Assembly: GCA_041391505.1 (NCBI GenBank)
Contig: JAWKNW010000001.1
Coordinates: forward strand, 1 to 64,000
DNA from: Rhodothermales bacterium
Lineage (GTDB): Bacteria > Bacteroidota > Rhodothermia > Rhodothermales > JAHQVL01
Reading direction: 5' to 3'
DNA length: 64,000 bases
In this document: piece by piece, positions 41,868-51,763 of the stretch
How the letters are laid out: each line of letters begins with the position of its first letter
Numbering within the stretch: the stretch's first letter is position 1
Position numbers and translations under genes: made by a program
The notes under the pieces: model-generated
Databases searched by the model: none
The model's input: the letters and a program-made list of their open reading frames with translations, nothing else
What the model was told of the DNA's origin: nothing

Positions 41868-44645
41868 ATGGACGCACCTGAGTCTGTTTCACGCAGGCAA
41901 TTTCTCCAGGCCGTAGGCACGCTTGGAGCGACGGGCCTCGGCAGCAGCCTTCTACTTTCCGCGTGCGCACCCACGGCGAGTGACCGTCCTCCCGGGACGT
42001 CAATCTCGGCCGCTGGCGTGCGCACGGTCGTTGTGGACGATTTCGCCCGAGAGGATGCCCTCGGCCTCGGCGACGGGTGGGAATCGGTCAACCCCGGGTA
42101 CTGGCGGATAGAAAACCAGCGGATGCGCCGGCGCCTCGAAAACATGGGCGACCGCCGGCCAACCGACTCGTTTCCCTGGCACTGGCGCAATCGCGGCGAT
42201 CAGCACATGCCGATCGACTACGATGTGTCGCTGCCGTACGGCATGATCTGGCGGCGCGACTGGTGGCTGCGGGGCAACTACAGCATTCAGCTCGACTTTA
42301 CGATCCACGCCGTGCCGGCCTACCGGGAAGGCACCCCGAACCGGCAGGACCGCCCCGGCTACGCCCTCTTCGGCCTCTGCTTCGGCTCCGAGTGCCTCAA
42401 CGAGAGCTGGACCGGCAGCCAGGAAGGCGATTCGTTTATCGATCGGCTGCTTCCGGGCAGCGCCGGCGACTCCGCCGCGTGGATGGCGATCTGGACGGAC
42501 GACGGCCGGTTCGGGGTGTATCCGCACACCGCCGATACGCTGAAGCCGGTGGACAGCCGGGCCGAAATCCGGACGCGTCCACCCCGGGAAGGCGACACCG
42601 GCTCCATCCTCCTCTTCGTCGACGGTACGGATCCCCGGTACGCCTCGATCGAAGCCATGTTGTTCTACGACGACACGTGGCATTCCGTCACCGTGCCGAA
42701 TGCGAACCGCGAAGCCTACACGGAAGGCTTTTTCGGCGTCGTCGGGCGCGGCATGCTCGACATGTCCTTCAGTCAGCTCATGCTGGCGCCGCGCGACAAC
42801 GAGATGCTGGAGACTCCGCTCAACGAGCTCCATGTGGCCTATGCCCTGCTCGATTCCCTGCGGGAGGAAGACGGTATATGGCGCTGCACGTTCATGGCGC
42901 TTTTCCGGAACGAGGGCGGCGTGGCCCAGTTGCGGATCGCGGACACGGAGACGCCGGCGGCCGGCTGGGAATCGATCCCGCTCGCGGCCGAGGCGCCCGT
43001 GATCACGAACGCCTACCGCCGCAACACGGCGGTACTCGAGGCCATCCTGCCCTTCGACCCGTCCTCCAGAACCCTGTACTACACGGTCTGGAAAAACGGC
43101 ATCGATTACACCGCCGACCCGCGCATCGGGACGGCCAGCGTGGGCGCCGGCACAGGTTTTATCGGGACCGTGCCTTCCAGCGGCCTCTATACGGGCCGCT
43201 TACCGCGCCTGGAGGCGCCCTACAAGCTCTGCGGACTGAGCTGCCACTCCATCCACGCCAACGGCCCCAACCTGCCCCGCGCCGAAAAGTACCAGGCGTG
43301 GTACGTGCACGACCAGCCGACGCCCGAGGGGTACCAGCATCTCGAAGCCTACGACTTCCAGATCATGCTCTGGGAAGACGACGTGTGGTACCTCGAACTG
43401 ATGTTTCCGCCGCCCAGCGCCGACGACGCCTACAAGGTGATCACCACCACCCTCGCCGGCCCGACTACGCGCTGGCAGATGATGCGGCACTGGAACGTGG
43501 TCAACCCCGGCGATCACGACTACGGGATGGACGACGTGAAGGGCCCCGAGCAACGGCTCGTCCGCCAGGAAGACGACCTCGGGCAGGATGCCGCCTACAT
43601 GCGCCGCAACTTCCAGATGGTGCGCCACCTGATGAGCGGCGATGAAAACCCGGATCCGACCGCCAACCCGCGCAACTGGCGCCGATGGCGTTCGCCGGCC
43701 GGCGATTTTTCGCTCTACATCATGGACGCCCGCCTCTGGCGCACCTCGCAGGACACGCGGATCTGGGACGACAACGGCTGGGGGCACAAACCGCATCTGT
43801 ACGACCGTACCGATCCCACGCGGACGCTCCTCGGCGAAGAACAGTTCGCCTGGCTGCAGCAGAACGTGCGGACCGACGCGTCGCCGCTCATTTGCGTGAC
43901 CGGGATCAACGGCCTCCACACCATCTGGTCGGGCGTGGAGCGCGACGACGACACGCGGCTGATGTTCAACCAGGACGATCGCGTCACCGCCGATTACGCC
44001 GGCTGGGTGGCCGCCGGCTCCGATCGCGTGCTCGAGCTCTTCGGCAGCCGCGACGGCATCGTCACCGTCTACGGCGACGTCCACAACGGCTGCATCATGA
44101 AGAACACCCATCAGGGGGTGGCAGAGTGCTGCTTCGGACCCATCGGGCGCAATTCGGGGCGGACGCCGAAGGAAAACTTCGGCCGGCAGATGACCGACTA
44201 CGACGGCCGCCCGCTGGAAGTCAGCGCGCTGTACCACGAGGACTACCATTCGCCCGACCTCGACGAGGCCAGCGGCCCGTTTTACTGGAATTTCCTGGAG
44301 ATGGCTTTCGACCCGCGGCCGGCCGACCCCGTGGCCCGGCTGGCCATCCGCAACCTGGTGGACGCGCCCGACGACACGCCGCGCGGCGGAGGGTCGCTCA
44401 CGCTGCCCGGCTCGGCCATGGGACGGCCGCGCACCAGCCGGCTGCCCGACCTCGTCACGCTTCCCCTGGCCGACGTCCAGCTGGCCCGTCTGACCGGCGA
44501 GCCCGTCCGCGCCTTCCGCTCCGATGCGGCCGGCCGGCTGCGGGGCGCCACCCTGATCGATATCCCACCCGACACCGCACTGGTCATGACGGCCCACAGT
44601 TCATCCAATGCGGAGGCCAGAATCATCCAAAGCTTGCCGCTTTAG
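41868..44645 (+). CDS. Tat-exported PhoD-like phosphatase lipoprotein
   Basis: 925 residues. A Tat signal (SRRQFLQAVGTLGATG) ends at a lipobox Cys (LLLSAC, about residue 33). The N-terminal half (about 50-420) is beta-rich with no assigned family. The C-terminal half matches the PhoD-like metallophosphatase core: GDHDYGMDDVKG (about 546-557), YIMDARLWRTSQD, GINGLHTIW and GDVHNG, which supply metal ligands in PhoD. Classical PhoD uses phosphodiesters and teichoic acids; here, between gmd and wzy in a polysaccharide locus, it could act on a phosphate-bearing part of the polymer or on a lipid carrier after export. Far longer than PhoD (about 580 residues), so the extra domain is a possible glycan-binding part. 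Function is inference. Confidence 0.75.
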   Translation: MDAPESVSRRQFLQAVGTLGATGLGSSLLLSACAPTASDRPPGTSISAAGVRTVVVDDFAREDALGLGDGWESVNPGYWRIENQRMRRRLENMGDRRPTDSFPWHWRNRGDQHMPIDYDVSLPYGMIWRRDWWLRGNYSIQLDFTIHAVPAYREGTPNRQDRPGYALFGLCFGSECLNESWTGSQEGDSFIDRLLPGSAGDSAAWMAIWTDDGRFGVYPHTADTLKPVDSRAEIRTRPPREGDTGSILLFVDGTDPRYASIEAMLFYDDTWHSVTVPNANREAYTEGFFGVVGRGMLDMSFSQLMLAPRDNEMLETPLNELHVAYALLDSLREEDGIWRCTFMALFRNEGGVAQLRIADTETPAAGWESIPLAAEAPVITNAYRRNTAVLEAILPFDPSSRTLYYTVWKNGIDYTADPRIGTASVGAGTGFIGTVPSSGLYTGRLPRLEAPYKLCGLSCHSIHANGPNLPRAEKYQAWYVHDQPTPEGYQHLEAYDFQIMLWEDDVWYLELMFPPPSADDAYKVITTTLAGPTTRWQMMRHWNVVNPGDHDYGMDDVKGPEQRLVRQEDDLGQDAAYMRRNFQMVRHLMSGDENPDPTANPRNWRRWRSPAGDFSLYIMDARLWRTSQDTRIWDDNGWGHKPHLYDRTDPTRTLLGEEQFAWLQQNVRTDASPLICVTGINGLHTIWSGVERDDDTRLMFNQDDRVTADYAGWVAAGSDRVLELFGSRDGIVTVYGDVHNGCIMKNTHQGVAECCFGPIGRNSGRTPKENFGRQMTDYDGRPLEVSALYHEDYHSPDLDEASGPFYWNFLEMAFDPRPADPVARLAIRNLVDAPDDTPRGGGSLTLPGSAMGRPRTSRLPDLVTLPLADVQLARLTGEPVRAFRSDAAGRLRGATLIDIPPDTALVMTAHSSSNAEARIIQSLPL

Positions 44646-44774
44646 ACGAAACAAAACAGCGCCTGTGGCACTGTACTTGTTCGTCGATAACGCATCCAGT
44701 TCGAGCCGTGACGACCTAGAGGACGTGCGCGGAGTGCCTTCCTCCTTCACCCAAATTCAAACGCATCGAATACC

Positions 44775-46217
44775 ATGTCCAGCCTGCTTGAAAAAAGCTC
44801 AAGCCGGCGTTCGCCGTTAGAAATCAGCGCGGTCGTACTCATCGCGCTGTCGTTCTTTGCGTTCCTCGTTTTCGGCGGTGAAAAGGTCGTTCTGATGCTG
44901 AACGGCCTGTGTTTCGCCTTCGGGCTCGTGCTCATCGCCTATAAATACCACTGGGTGATGCTCCTGCTCTGGGGTCTTTCCACCCAGCTCATGGTCGAGA
45001 TGGTGATCTGGGACTACTCCAACTACGTGGAACCCTCGATCAGCGTCGGCGGCGGGGTCGACATGCTCTACGGAGACCCGGTCCTCTTTGCCATGCTGGC
45101 GGCCATGGCCATCAAGGTTTTCAGCGGGGATTATCGGGCAAAAAATGTCCTGCTCCGGGAAAATGTGTGGTGGACTATTTTTATGGGGTGGATGGTCTTC
45201 GAGCTCGCCCGGTCCATGATGATGTTCGGCATCGTCAGCCCGATCGGCGAGTTTCGGACGTATTTCCGCGAGATCCTGATCGTCCCGTATGTGGTCATTT
45301 TCGCTAGGAGCCGGCAGGATCAATGGCGCGTCTTCCAGATCCTGCTGCTGATGACGCTCTCGTTCATCGTCATCGGCCTGTTTCGCGGGGGCTATGTCCA
45401 CCATTTCTCTTTCAACGCGTACGCCAAGTGGCTTTACCAGCACGGCTCGCTCGCGCTCCTCTGGGGGACGCTCGCCATTTTCCTGATGAAGCAGTTCGGG
45501 TTCTGGTGGCGCAGCAACGTCCTGCTCGCCGGCCTGATCGGCATCTCCATGGCGCTCACGATCATCGCCAGCCACCGTTCCGTCTGGCTGGCCGCGATCG
45601 TCTCCCTCTTCGTCCTGTTCATGATGGGCTATTTTCGGATGGGGATGGTGATGAAGCTGGCGTTTATCGCCATCGTCGGCACGATCACGCTGGGGCTGGT
45701 CTATGATGATCTCAACCTGTTCGGGTATATTGGAGAGCGCATGACGGCGTTGACGGCGCCTTCCGAGGACCAGACCGCCAGCTGGCGCTACTACCTGTGG
45801 ATGGATGCCCTGGCGCAAAGCAAGGCGCACATACTCGAGGGCAAGGGGCTCGGCAACTACTTTCAGTTACGGTCGCCGACCGGATCGATAGTAACAGCGA
45901 TGCTCCACAATCAATATATCCAGTTATTGTACCAGATCGGCGTCATTGGGCTCATCCTCTACCTCATGTTTGCCCTGCAAACCCTCGTCCGTCTGCGCAG
46001 GACGTACAAGGAAACGCTCGATCCCTTTTACAAGATGACCGCGCTGCTGAGTTTTGTGGTGCTGATCGGCGCGTCCGCCTATTATGTCGCCTACGACTTC
46101 GAGCCCTTTACCTGGTTGTTCGTCGGGATGGGGCTTGCGGTAGCGCAGAATCATGCCGAGGAAAAGGAGGCTGCGCGTCTGTATTATCGTGCCTATTACG
46201 CCCAGAATCGCATCTGA
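44775..46217 (+). CDS. O-antigen ligase/polymerase family membrane protein (Wzy-like)
   Basis: 480 residues, about eleven transmembrane helices, with the long extracytoplasmic loop before the last helices (about 330-385) typical of Wzy/WaaL proteins. ASHRSVWLAAIVSLFVLF and the preceding KWLYQHGSLALLWGTLAIF fit the O-antigen-ligase family. In a Wzx/Wzy pathway it would polymerise lipid-linked repeat units on the outer face of the inner membrane. Sequence divergence is high in this family, so a WaaL role cannot be ruled out, but with wzx two genes downstream and a Wzz-type kinase at the head of the locus Wzy is the simpler reading. Confidence 0.85.
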   Translation: MSSLLEKSSSRRSPLEISAVVLIALSFFAFLVFGGEKVVLMLNGLCFAFGLVLIAYKYHWVMLLLWGLSTQLMVEMVIWDYSNYVEPSISVGGGVDMLYGDPVLFAMLAAMAIKVFSGDYRAKNVLLRENVWWTIFMGWMVFELARSMMMFGIVSPIGEFRTYFREILIVPYVVIFARSRQDQWRVFQILLLMTLSFIVIGLFRGGYVHHFSFNAYAKWLYQHGSLALLWGTLAIFLMKQFGFWWRSNVLLAGLIGISMALTIIASHRSVWLAAIVSLFVLFMMGYFRMGMVMKLAFIAIVGTITLGLVYDDLNLFGYIGERMTALTAPSEDQTASWRYYLWMDALAQSKAHILEGKGLGNYFQLRSPTGSIVTAMLHNQYIQLLYQIGVIGLILYLMFALQTLVRLRRTYKETLDPFYKMTALLSFVVLIGASAYYVAYDFEPFTWLFVGMGLAVAQNHAEEKEAARLYYRAYYAQNRI

Positions 46218-46261
46218 CCCCCCCTTCGACCCGCTCCTAGAGCGTTCGTGACGAATCAGCG

Positions 46262-47098
46262 ATGAAAAAAGCATTTATAAATTCGCTTCCCAAGTCCGGC
46301 ACACACCTGACGGCGAAGTGCCTCAAATTGATGGGGTATTCCGAGCGCAACCACATTGGTTCGGCGCAGGTCCTCAATCCGGGGCTCGTAAGCAAAGTGC
46401 GCCGGCTCTCCATGATGCCGATGCGTCAGGGCTATCTCGTCGGGATCGACACGCCGGTCGAGATCGCGCGCAGCACCGTGCATCGCATGCTGAAAAGCGC
46501 GCCGAGCCGTTCGTTTTTCACCGCGCATGTCGGCTACTCGACCGCCCTGCTCGACGCCGTCGTCGCGCACGACATCACGCCGATCATCGTATTCCGGGAT
46601 CCCCGCGCGGTGCTCGTCTCGTTCGTGCATTACGTCGCCCAGCGCAAGGAGCACGTCCTGCACGGAGAGTATTCAAAGCTCTCGCTCGAGGACCGGTTCG
46701 AGGCCGTTCTCAACGGCCGGCGCTTTGCGAACGCGTATCTTGAGCCGCTGCGGATTCGCTGCCTGGCGCTCGAAGGCTGGCTGACGTCCGAGCACACGCT
46801 CAAGATCCGTTTCGAGGATCTCGTGGGCAATCGCGGCGGCGGCTCGGACGAGATACAGCGGGACACGCTGCGCCGGCTGTCCGAGGCCCTCGATATTCCC
46901 AACCCGCCCATCGACCAGGTGGTCGGCGAGCTGTTCGGGCCAGGACGGCACACGTTTCGCAAGGGACAGATTGCATCCTGGCAGGAAGAAATCCCGGCGG
47001 ACCTGCTGTCGGCCGTGGATCAGAAGGTGGGGGATATCATCGAAAGATGGGGCTATGTCGACCTCTACAAGGAACTGGACACCCTGGCATCTTCTTAA
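46262..47098 (+). CDS. Sulfotransferase (PAPS-dependent)
   Basis: 278 residues with the sulfotransferase fold. The 5'-phosphosulfate-binding loop is PKSGTHLT (residues 10-17), and the 3'-phosphate-binding motif appears as FRDPRAVLVSFVHY (about 102-115). A later KIRFEDLVG is typical of cytosolic/Golgi-like sulfotransferases. The N-terminus is soluble, so sulfation would be on the cytoplasmic face, on a lipid-linked unit or nucleotide sugar. The sat-cysC gene in the same locus supplies PAPS. Lies 44 bp after wzy. Confidence 0.85.
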   Translation: MKKAFINSLPKSGTHLTAKCLKLMGYSERNHIGSAQVLNPGLVSKVRRLSMMPMRQGYLVGIDTPVEIARSTVHRMLKSAPSRSFFTAHVGYSTALLDAVVAHDITPIIVFRDPRAVLVSFVHYVAQRKEHVLHGEYSKLSLEDRFEAVLNGRRFANAYLEPLRIRCLALEGWLTSEHTLKIRFEDLVGNRGGGSDEIQRDTLRRLSEALDIPNPPIDQVVGELFGPGRHTFRKGQIASWQEEIPADLLSAVDQKVGDIIERWGYVDLYKELDTLASS

Positions 47099-47206
47099 TA
47101 TTCCGGTAGCCAGAAGCTATTTATTCACTTTATTTTGCGAGTACACGACGCCCCTCAGGACCCACACGGCGGGCGCGTCCCTACCCTTCGCAACCCGTAT
47201 TTGAGA

Positions 47207-48619
47207 ATGCAGATCCAGGCCCGTTCGGGTTTCGCGGGAGAGTTTCTAGCTCGAATCCGCAGCAAAGGGCTCGTTGCCCAACTCGTTCGCGGGTCGAGCG
47301 GAGGCTTTGTTGCGCGCATTGCCTCCGCGGGCGTGGCGTTTCTTTCGACCGGGGTACTCACGAACCATCTGGGGCCGGCCTACGGCGACTACTCGTATGC
47401 GCTCGCCTGGCTGACGGTCCTGGCCACCGTCGGCCGTCTGGGATTCAACAAATCCGCCATTCGTTATCTCGCTGCCTACCGGGGTCAGGAGGACTGGGCC
47501 CGCATCCGCGGGTTCATGGTGTTCTGCCGGCGGACCACGTACCTGATCTCGTGCGGCGCCACCTTGCTCGGCGCATCCATCCTGTGGCTCTTCTGGGATC
47601 CTATCAGCGCCTATTACGGGGGCGATACCTTCCTGAAGACGATGATGCTGGCCTTGCTTTCGCTGCCGCTGCTCTCCTATCTGCAGGTGAGCGAAGGCGT
47701 GCTGGATGGCTTCAAGCGCGTGGCGCAGTCGCAGGTGCCGCTTCGCATCGCCCGGCCGGGGCTTATCGCCCTGTTCACGCTGGCGGTGTACAGCTGGACG
47801 ACGATGGGGCGCATCGATTCGGGTGCGGGCTCGGAGTACATCTCCGCCGAGTTCTCGATGGTGATCAACCTCGCCGCCACGCTGCTCGCCCTGATCCTCG
47901 CCGGCCTGATGGTGCGCCGCACGCTGCCGGCCGAGACCCGGACGGCGACGCCCGTCTACGACAACAAGAACTGGTACACCACGTCTCGGGACATGATGTG
48001 GACCTCCGGGTTCAACCTCGTCATTTTCGAGGCGGACCTTATCCTCCTGGGTCTCATTTCAGGTACCGATGATGTAGGGATCTTCAACGTCGCCTCGAAG
48101 GTGGCCCAGTTGCTCATCATCGCGCTGACGGCGACGAACGCCATTCTCTACCCGATCACGGCCGATCTTTTCTCACGCAGCAAGCTCAGCGACCTGCAAA
48201 AGATCGTTACCATCGGCGCGAATGCCGTGTTTGCGGTAGCCATCATGGGGGCCGTCGTGCTGTATTTCGGCTCCGCGTACATGGAGGCCATCTTCGGCGA
48301 AGGCTTCGGGGCGGCGGCGCCGCTGCTCAAGGTGCTTATTCTCGGCCAGATCGTCAACGCGTTCACCGGGCCGGCGCTGCTGCTGCTGAACATGACCGGC
48401 CACCAGCGCGACTCGGCCAAGATCATGGGGTTTACGGCGATCATCAACGTCACGCTGAACGTAGGGCTGATCACGGCCTACGGCGCCATCGGCGCGGCCT
48501 ACGCCACGGCGCTGTCGATCATCCTGTGGAATACCATCGCCGCGTTTGTCGTCTGGTACCGGCTTAAAATCGTCTCCGTCGCCCTGTATCGTCCGAAAAA
48601 AGGCCCTTCCGCGTCGTGA
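47207..48619 (+). CDS. wzx: Polysaccharide flippase (Wzx, MOP superfamily)
   Basis: About 470 residues, twelve to fourteen transmembrane helices. The opening GGFVARIASAGVAFLSTGVLTNHLGPAYGDYSYALAWLTVLATVGRLG and the mid-protein segment WTSGFNLVIFEADLILLGLISGTDDVGIFNVASKVAQL are typical of the polysaccharide biosynthesis flippase family. It should move the lipid-linked repeat unit to the outer leaflet. The ATG at 47207 (MQIQARSG) is chosen; the frame is open from 47135 but the extra residues are not membrane-protein-like. The TGA stop overlaps the GTG start of the next sulfotransferase. Confidence 0.92.
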   Translation: MQIQARSGFAGEFLARIRSKGLVAQLVRGSSGGFVARIASAGVAFLSTGVLTNHLGPAYGDYSYALAWLTVLATVGRLGFNKSAIRYLAAYRGQEDWARIRGFMVFCRRTTYLISCGATLLGASILWLFWDPISAYYGGDTFLKTMMLALLSLPLLSYLQVSEGVLDGFKRVAQSQVPLRIARPGLIALFTLAVYSWTTMGRIDSGAGSEYISAEFSMVINLAATLLALILAGLMVRRTLPAETRTATPVYDNKNWYTTSRDMMWTSGFNLVIFEADLILLGLISGTDDVGIFNVASKVAQLLIIALTATNAILYPITADLFSRSKLSDLQKIVTIGANAVFAVAIMGAVVLYFGSAYMEAIFGEGFGAAAPLLKVLILGQIVNAFTGPALLLLNMTGHQRDSAKIMGFTAIINVTLNVGLITAYGAIGAAYATALSIILWNTIAAFVVWYRLKIVSVALYRPKKGPSAS

Positions 48620-49596
48620 GCGAATCCGTACAGCCCATTTTCCTGTTCTCGCTGCCCCGAAGCGGCTCGACGCTCCTCCAGCGTATCCTCGCCAAACACA
48701 CGGCCATCGACACCGCGGCCGAGCCCTGGGTGTTGCTGCCCCTCACGAGCGCCCTGCGCAGCGAGGGCATTTATACCAGCTACGACCAGAACGCCGTCGT
48801 CGAGGCGGTAAAGGACTTCTACACCGCGATGCCCAGCGGGCGCGCCTCTTTCCTCGAGGGCATGCGGGAGTTCGCCCTGCGCCTGTATACCGATCGCGCG
48901 CGGCCGGGATCACGTTTTTTCCTCGACAAGACGCCTCGTTATCACCTCATCCTGGACGAGATTTTCGAGCTGTTTCCGGATGCACGGTTTGTCTTCCTCT
49001 GGCGCAATCCCCTCTCCGTCATCTCCTCGATGCTCGACACGTGGCATCGGGGGCACTGGTACCTCTATTTCTTCAAAATTGACCTGTACGAGGGGTTTGA
49101 GCGCCTGTTCGCCGCGCATGAGAAATATGAGAATCGGGCCTTCAGCATTCGTTATGAAGACTTAATATCCGAGCCCGAACTATCTTGCAATGAACTGTGT
49201 ACGTATCTCGGTCTCCCGTTCGAGCCGGCCATGATCGCAGACTTTCAGAGCGTGAAGCTGGCCGGCGAAATGGGCGACCCCACAGGCGTCAAGGCCTACA
49301 GGTCTATCAGTGACCGTTCTCTGGAAAAATGGAAACAATCGCTCAGGAACCCCCTCCGCAAATGGTGGTGCCGGCGGTATCTGAACTGGCTCGGGGCTGA
49401 ACGCCTCGCCACGCTCGGCTACGATATCGAGGCGCTTCGTCAGGAGCTTGACACGATCCCTTTTTCGCTGAAACGGACGGGCGGAGACATCGCCCGCATG
49501 TCATACGGCCTTATCTACCAATTTCTGGAACTCCGTTTGCTCCAGGACAAGCTTAGACGTCTCCCCCAGTTACGACGCGTGCATCCGCACCTTTAG
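48616..49596 (+). CDS. Sulfotransferase family protein
   Basis: 326 residues. The phosphosulfate-binding loop is LPRSGSTLL (about 13-21); RFFLDKTPRYHLILDEIFELFPDARFVFLWRNPLSVISSML carries the conserved KTPR and RNP motif of bacterial sulfotransferases acting on carbohydrate or tyrosine targets, and RYEDLISEP follows. The GTG start overlaps the wzx stop (GTGA). It belongs to a different subfamily from the 46.3-kb sulfotransferase, so two distinct sulfation positions are plausible. Confidence 0.88.
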   Translation: MSESVQPIFLFSLPRSGSTLLQRILAKHTAIDTAAEPWVLLPLTSALRSEGIYTSYDQNAVVEAVKDFYTAMPSGRASFLEGMREFALRLYTDRARPGSRFFLDKTPRYHLILDEIFELFPDARFVFLWRNPLSVISSMLDTWHRGHWYLYFFKIDLYEGFERLFAAHEKYENRAFSIRYEDLISEPELSCNELCTYLGLPFEPAMIADFQSVKLAGEMGDPTGVKAYRSISDRSLEKWKQSLRNPLRKWWCRRYLNWLGAERLATLGYDIEALRQELDTIPFSLKRTGGDIARMSYGLIYQFLELRLLQDKLRRLPQLRRVHPHL

Positions 49597-49639
49597 TACG
49601 AATACCCCGAGCCCAGGCGCTCCAAAATAGACTGGAAAC

Positions 49640-50629
49640 ATGACGTATTTAATTGCGACCCACTCGCAATTGTTTGCCCTGACATTCGACGAAAACTGGC
49701 GCATCCTCGACGCACGCCCCCTCGCCACCGGCCATCACTATGGCATCGGATTTCTGCGCAACGATCAGTACGATGCGGTGCTCGTCAAGCAAGACGACCG
49801 CAAGGTACGTGTCCTCGACCGGCAGACGCTCGAAGAGGTGGCCGACCCCATCCCCTTCCTCGGCGAAACGGGTGCGATCCACCAGATCAGCTGTGTAAAC
49901 GACGGTATCTACTTTACGAATACCGACTTCAACAACATCGTCTACCAGACGCTGGATGGATCGACGTACCACTCGTACCATTTCGAGGGCAAGAGCTTCG
50001 ACCACAACCACATCAACTCGGTCTTCCCGTGCGGCAACCAGATTTATGCGCTGTTGCATAACAAGGGCCGCACGTTGACCGAGCTGGCGGTGCTCGACCA
50101 CGACCCGAGCGCCGGCTTTACGTTCCGGCACTCGATCAGCATCTGGGACCACGGTTGCCACAACGTTTTCCTTGAAAAGAACCGGCTGTATTACAATGGG
50201 TCTTCGACCGGCCAGTTCGTCGTGGCCGACCTCGAGACCCAGGAAGTCATCACCCGTCTCTCCTATCCCGGCCACACGAAGGGGATCTCGGTGGTGGACA
50301 ACCAGATCGTGATCGGCTTCTCGGAGCACGCCGAGCGCGGCGCGCGCGACAAGACGCGGGGCTACCTGGCGGTCATCAATCAGGATACGCTCAAGGAAAT
50401 CGACATCATCGATCTGGATGATATCGATCTGCCGCTGCCCGTGGGCAACATCAACGAAATCCGATGCATTTCGGGCGGAGAACGCTCGCATGCGGCGGAG
50501 CAGCCGTTGTCGATCGACTGGACGCGCATCCGACTGGCCCGTCGCAACCCGGCGGAGTTCTTTATGAAGCATGTCTCGCTGTACGCGGCCAGAAGCCTCA
50601 AAAAGCTGACCGGCAACAAGAAGCTTTAA
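49640..50629 (+). CDS. Beta-propeller-like protein of unknown function
   Basis: 329 residues without signal peptide or membrane segments. Short strands recur every 40-50 residues (YLIATHSQLFALTF, AVLVKQDDRKVRVLD, ISCVNDGIYFTNTDFNNIVYQ, NQIYALLHNKGRTLTELAVLD, RLYYNGSSTGQFVVADLE, NQIVIGFSEH), as in a YVTN/WD40-like propeller. It keeps several His/Asn-rich loops (FDHNHINSVF, WDHGCHNVF) that could bind a ligand or metal. The C-terminal 60 residues are basic and helical. I do not recognise a named family. Between a sulfotransferase and two glycosyltransferases, it may bind the glycan or act as a cytoplasmic modification enzyme. Confidence 0.7.
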   Translation: MTYLIATHSQLFALTFDENWRILDARPLATGHHYGIGFLRNDQYDAVLVKQDDRKVRVLDRQTLEEVADPIPFLGETGAIHQISCVNDGIYFTNTDFNNIVYQTLDGSTYHSYHFEGKSFDHNHINSVFPCGNQIYALLHNKGRTLTELAVLDHDPSAGFTFRHSISIWDHGCHNVFLEKNRLYYNGSSTGQFVVADLETQEVITRLSYPGHTKGISVVDNQIVIGFSEHAERGARDKTRGYLAVINQDTLKEIDIIDLDDIDLPLPVGNINEIRCISGGERSHAAEQPLSIDWTRIRLARRNPAEFFMKHVSLYAARSLKKLTGNKKL

Positions 50630-50826
50630 ACGCCGGCCGGCGCGGTCGATACTTCCACGGCGGCGCATGGCCGTGGCTTTCTGCGAAACCCACGGTCGTG
50701 TGACGAATTGGAAAGGTACAGACGCCGCATCCTGGATTCGTGTAGTTTACCGATCGCTGGGCCATTCCCTTGCGGATGCCCGTTGCCCATCCCCTTGCAG
50801 CCGCAACGCAGCCTCCTTCCATCTCA

Positions 50827-51717
50827 ATGTCCGAAGCCATCCGCATCACAGCCGTCCTTGCTTGCCACAACAGGAAGCCGCTGACGCTGAAGTGCCTGGA
50901 GATGTATTTCGGACAGACCGTGCCGGACGACGTCACGCTCGCGGCCGTCGTACTGGATGACGGGAGCACCGACGGGACCGGCGAGGCGATCGCGTCCTCC
51001 TTTCCCGGGGTGCGCCTGCTGGAAGGCGATGGCTCGCTGTACTGGAACGGCGGGATGCGCAGCGCATTCGCCGAGGCGATGTCCATCGGATCCGACTACT
51101 ACCTGTGGCTCAACGACGACACGCAGCTGTATCCGGGCACCCTCCGCGGGTTTCTGGATACGCTCGGACAGCTCAGAAAGGCCGGCTACGAGCAGAACAT
51201 GCTCGTCGGCTCGGTGCAGGATCCCGAAACGGGATCGCTCACGTACGGCGGGTCCGTGCGGAGCAGCACCTGGCACCCCCTGAAGTTTGAGCTCGTCGAA
51301 CCCGTCGACCATCCGCTTCCCTGCGTGATCATGCACGGCAACTGCGTGCTGATCCCGGATGCGGTGGCCCGGAAGGTCGGCAACCTGGACGACGGCTTCT
51401 CGCACGCCATCGGCGATATCGATTATTCGCTGCGCGCCGTCCAGGCCGGCGTGTCCGTCTGGATCGCTCCGGGCTATTGCGGCACCTGCGCGACCAATCC
51501 GGTAGACGGGAGCTGGCTCGATACGCGCCTCACGCTGCGGGAGCGCTGGCGCCAGGTAACCGGTCCGAAAGGCCTCCCTCCTCGCGAGTGGATGTATTTC
51601 GCCAGAAAATACGCCGGCCTGCTCTGGCCGCTGTACGGGTCATTACCTTATGTCCGCATGACGGTCTCCGCGCTGACCGCCCGATTGGGACACCGCCGCC
51701 TGCGCCCTATCGCCTGA
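50827..51717 (+). CDS. Glycosyltransferase family 2 protein
   Basis: About 296 residues, GT-A fold. TAVLACHNRKPLTLKCLEMYF opens the nucleotide-sugar domain; VVLDDGSTDGT gives the first Asp-rich motif, and LWLNDDTQLYP the metal-binding DxD-like site. DIDYSLRAVQAGVSVWIAP is the usual acceptor-side ED/DYxLR motif. The start is ATG 50827 (MSEAIRI); the frame is open from 50770. The preceding 197 bp hold a short hairpin (CCACGGC/GCCGTGG, 50655-50676). It resembles the next gene product and may have arisen by duplication. Confidence 0.9.
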   Translation: MSEAIRITAVLACHNRKPLTLKCLEMYFGQTVPDDVTLAAVVLDDGSTDGTGEAIASSFPGVRLLEGDGSLYWNGGMRSAFAEAMSIGSDYYLWLNDDTQLYPGTLRGFLDTLGQLRKAGYEQNMLVGSVQDPETGSLTYGGSVRSSTWHPLKFELVEPVDHPLPCVIMHGNCVLIPDAVARKVGNLDDGFSHAIGDIDYSLRAVQAGVSVWIAPGYCGTCATNPVDGSWLDTRLTLRERWRQVTGPKGLPPREWMYFARKYAGLLWPLYGSLPYVRMTVSALTARLGHRRLRPIA

Positions 51718-51763
51718 ACGACCGCGCGTCCGGCTAACCGTATTCTGACATCTACCTATCCGC

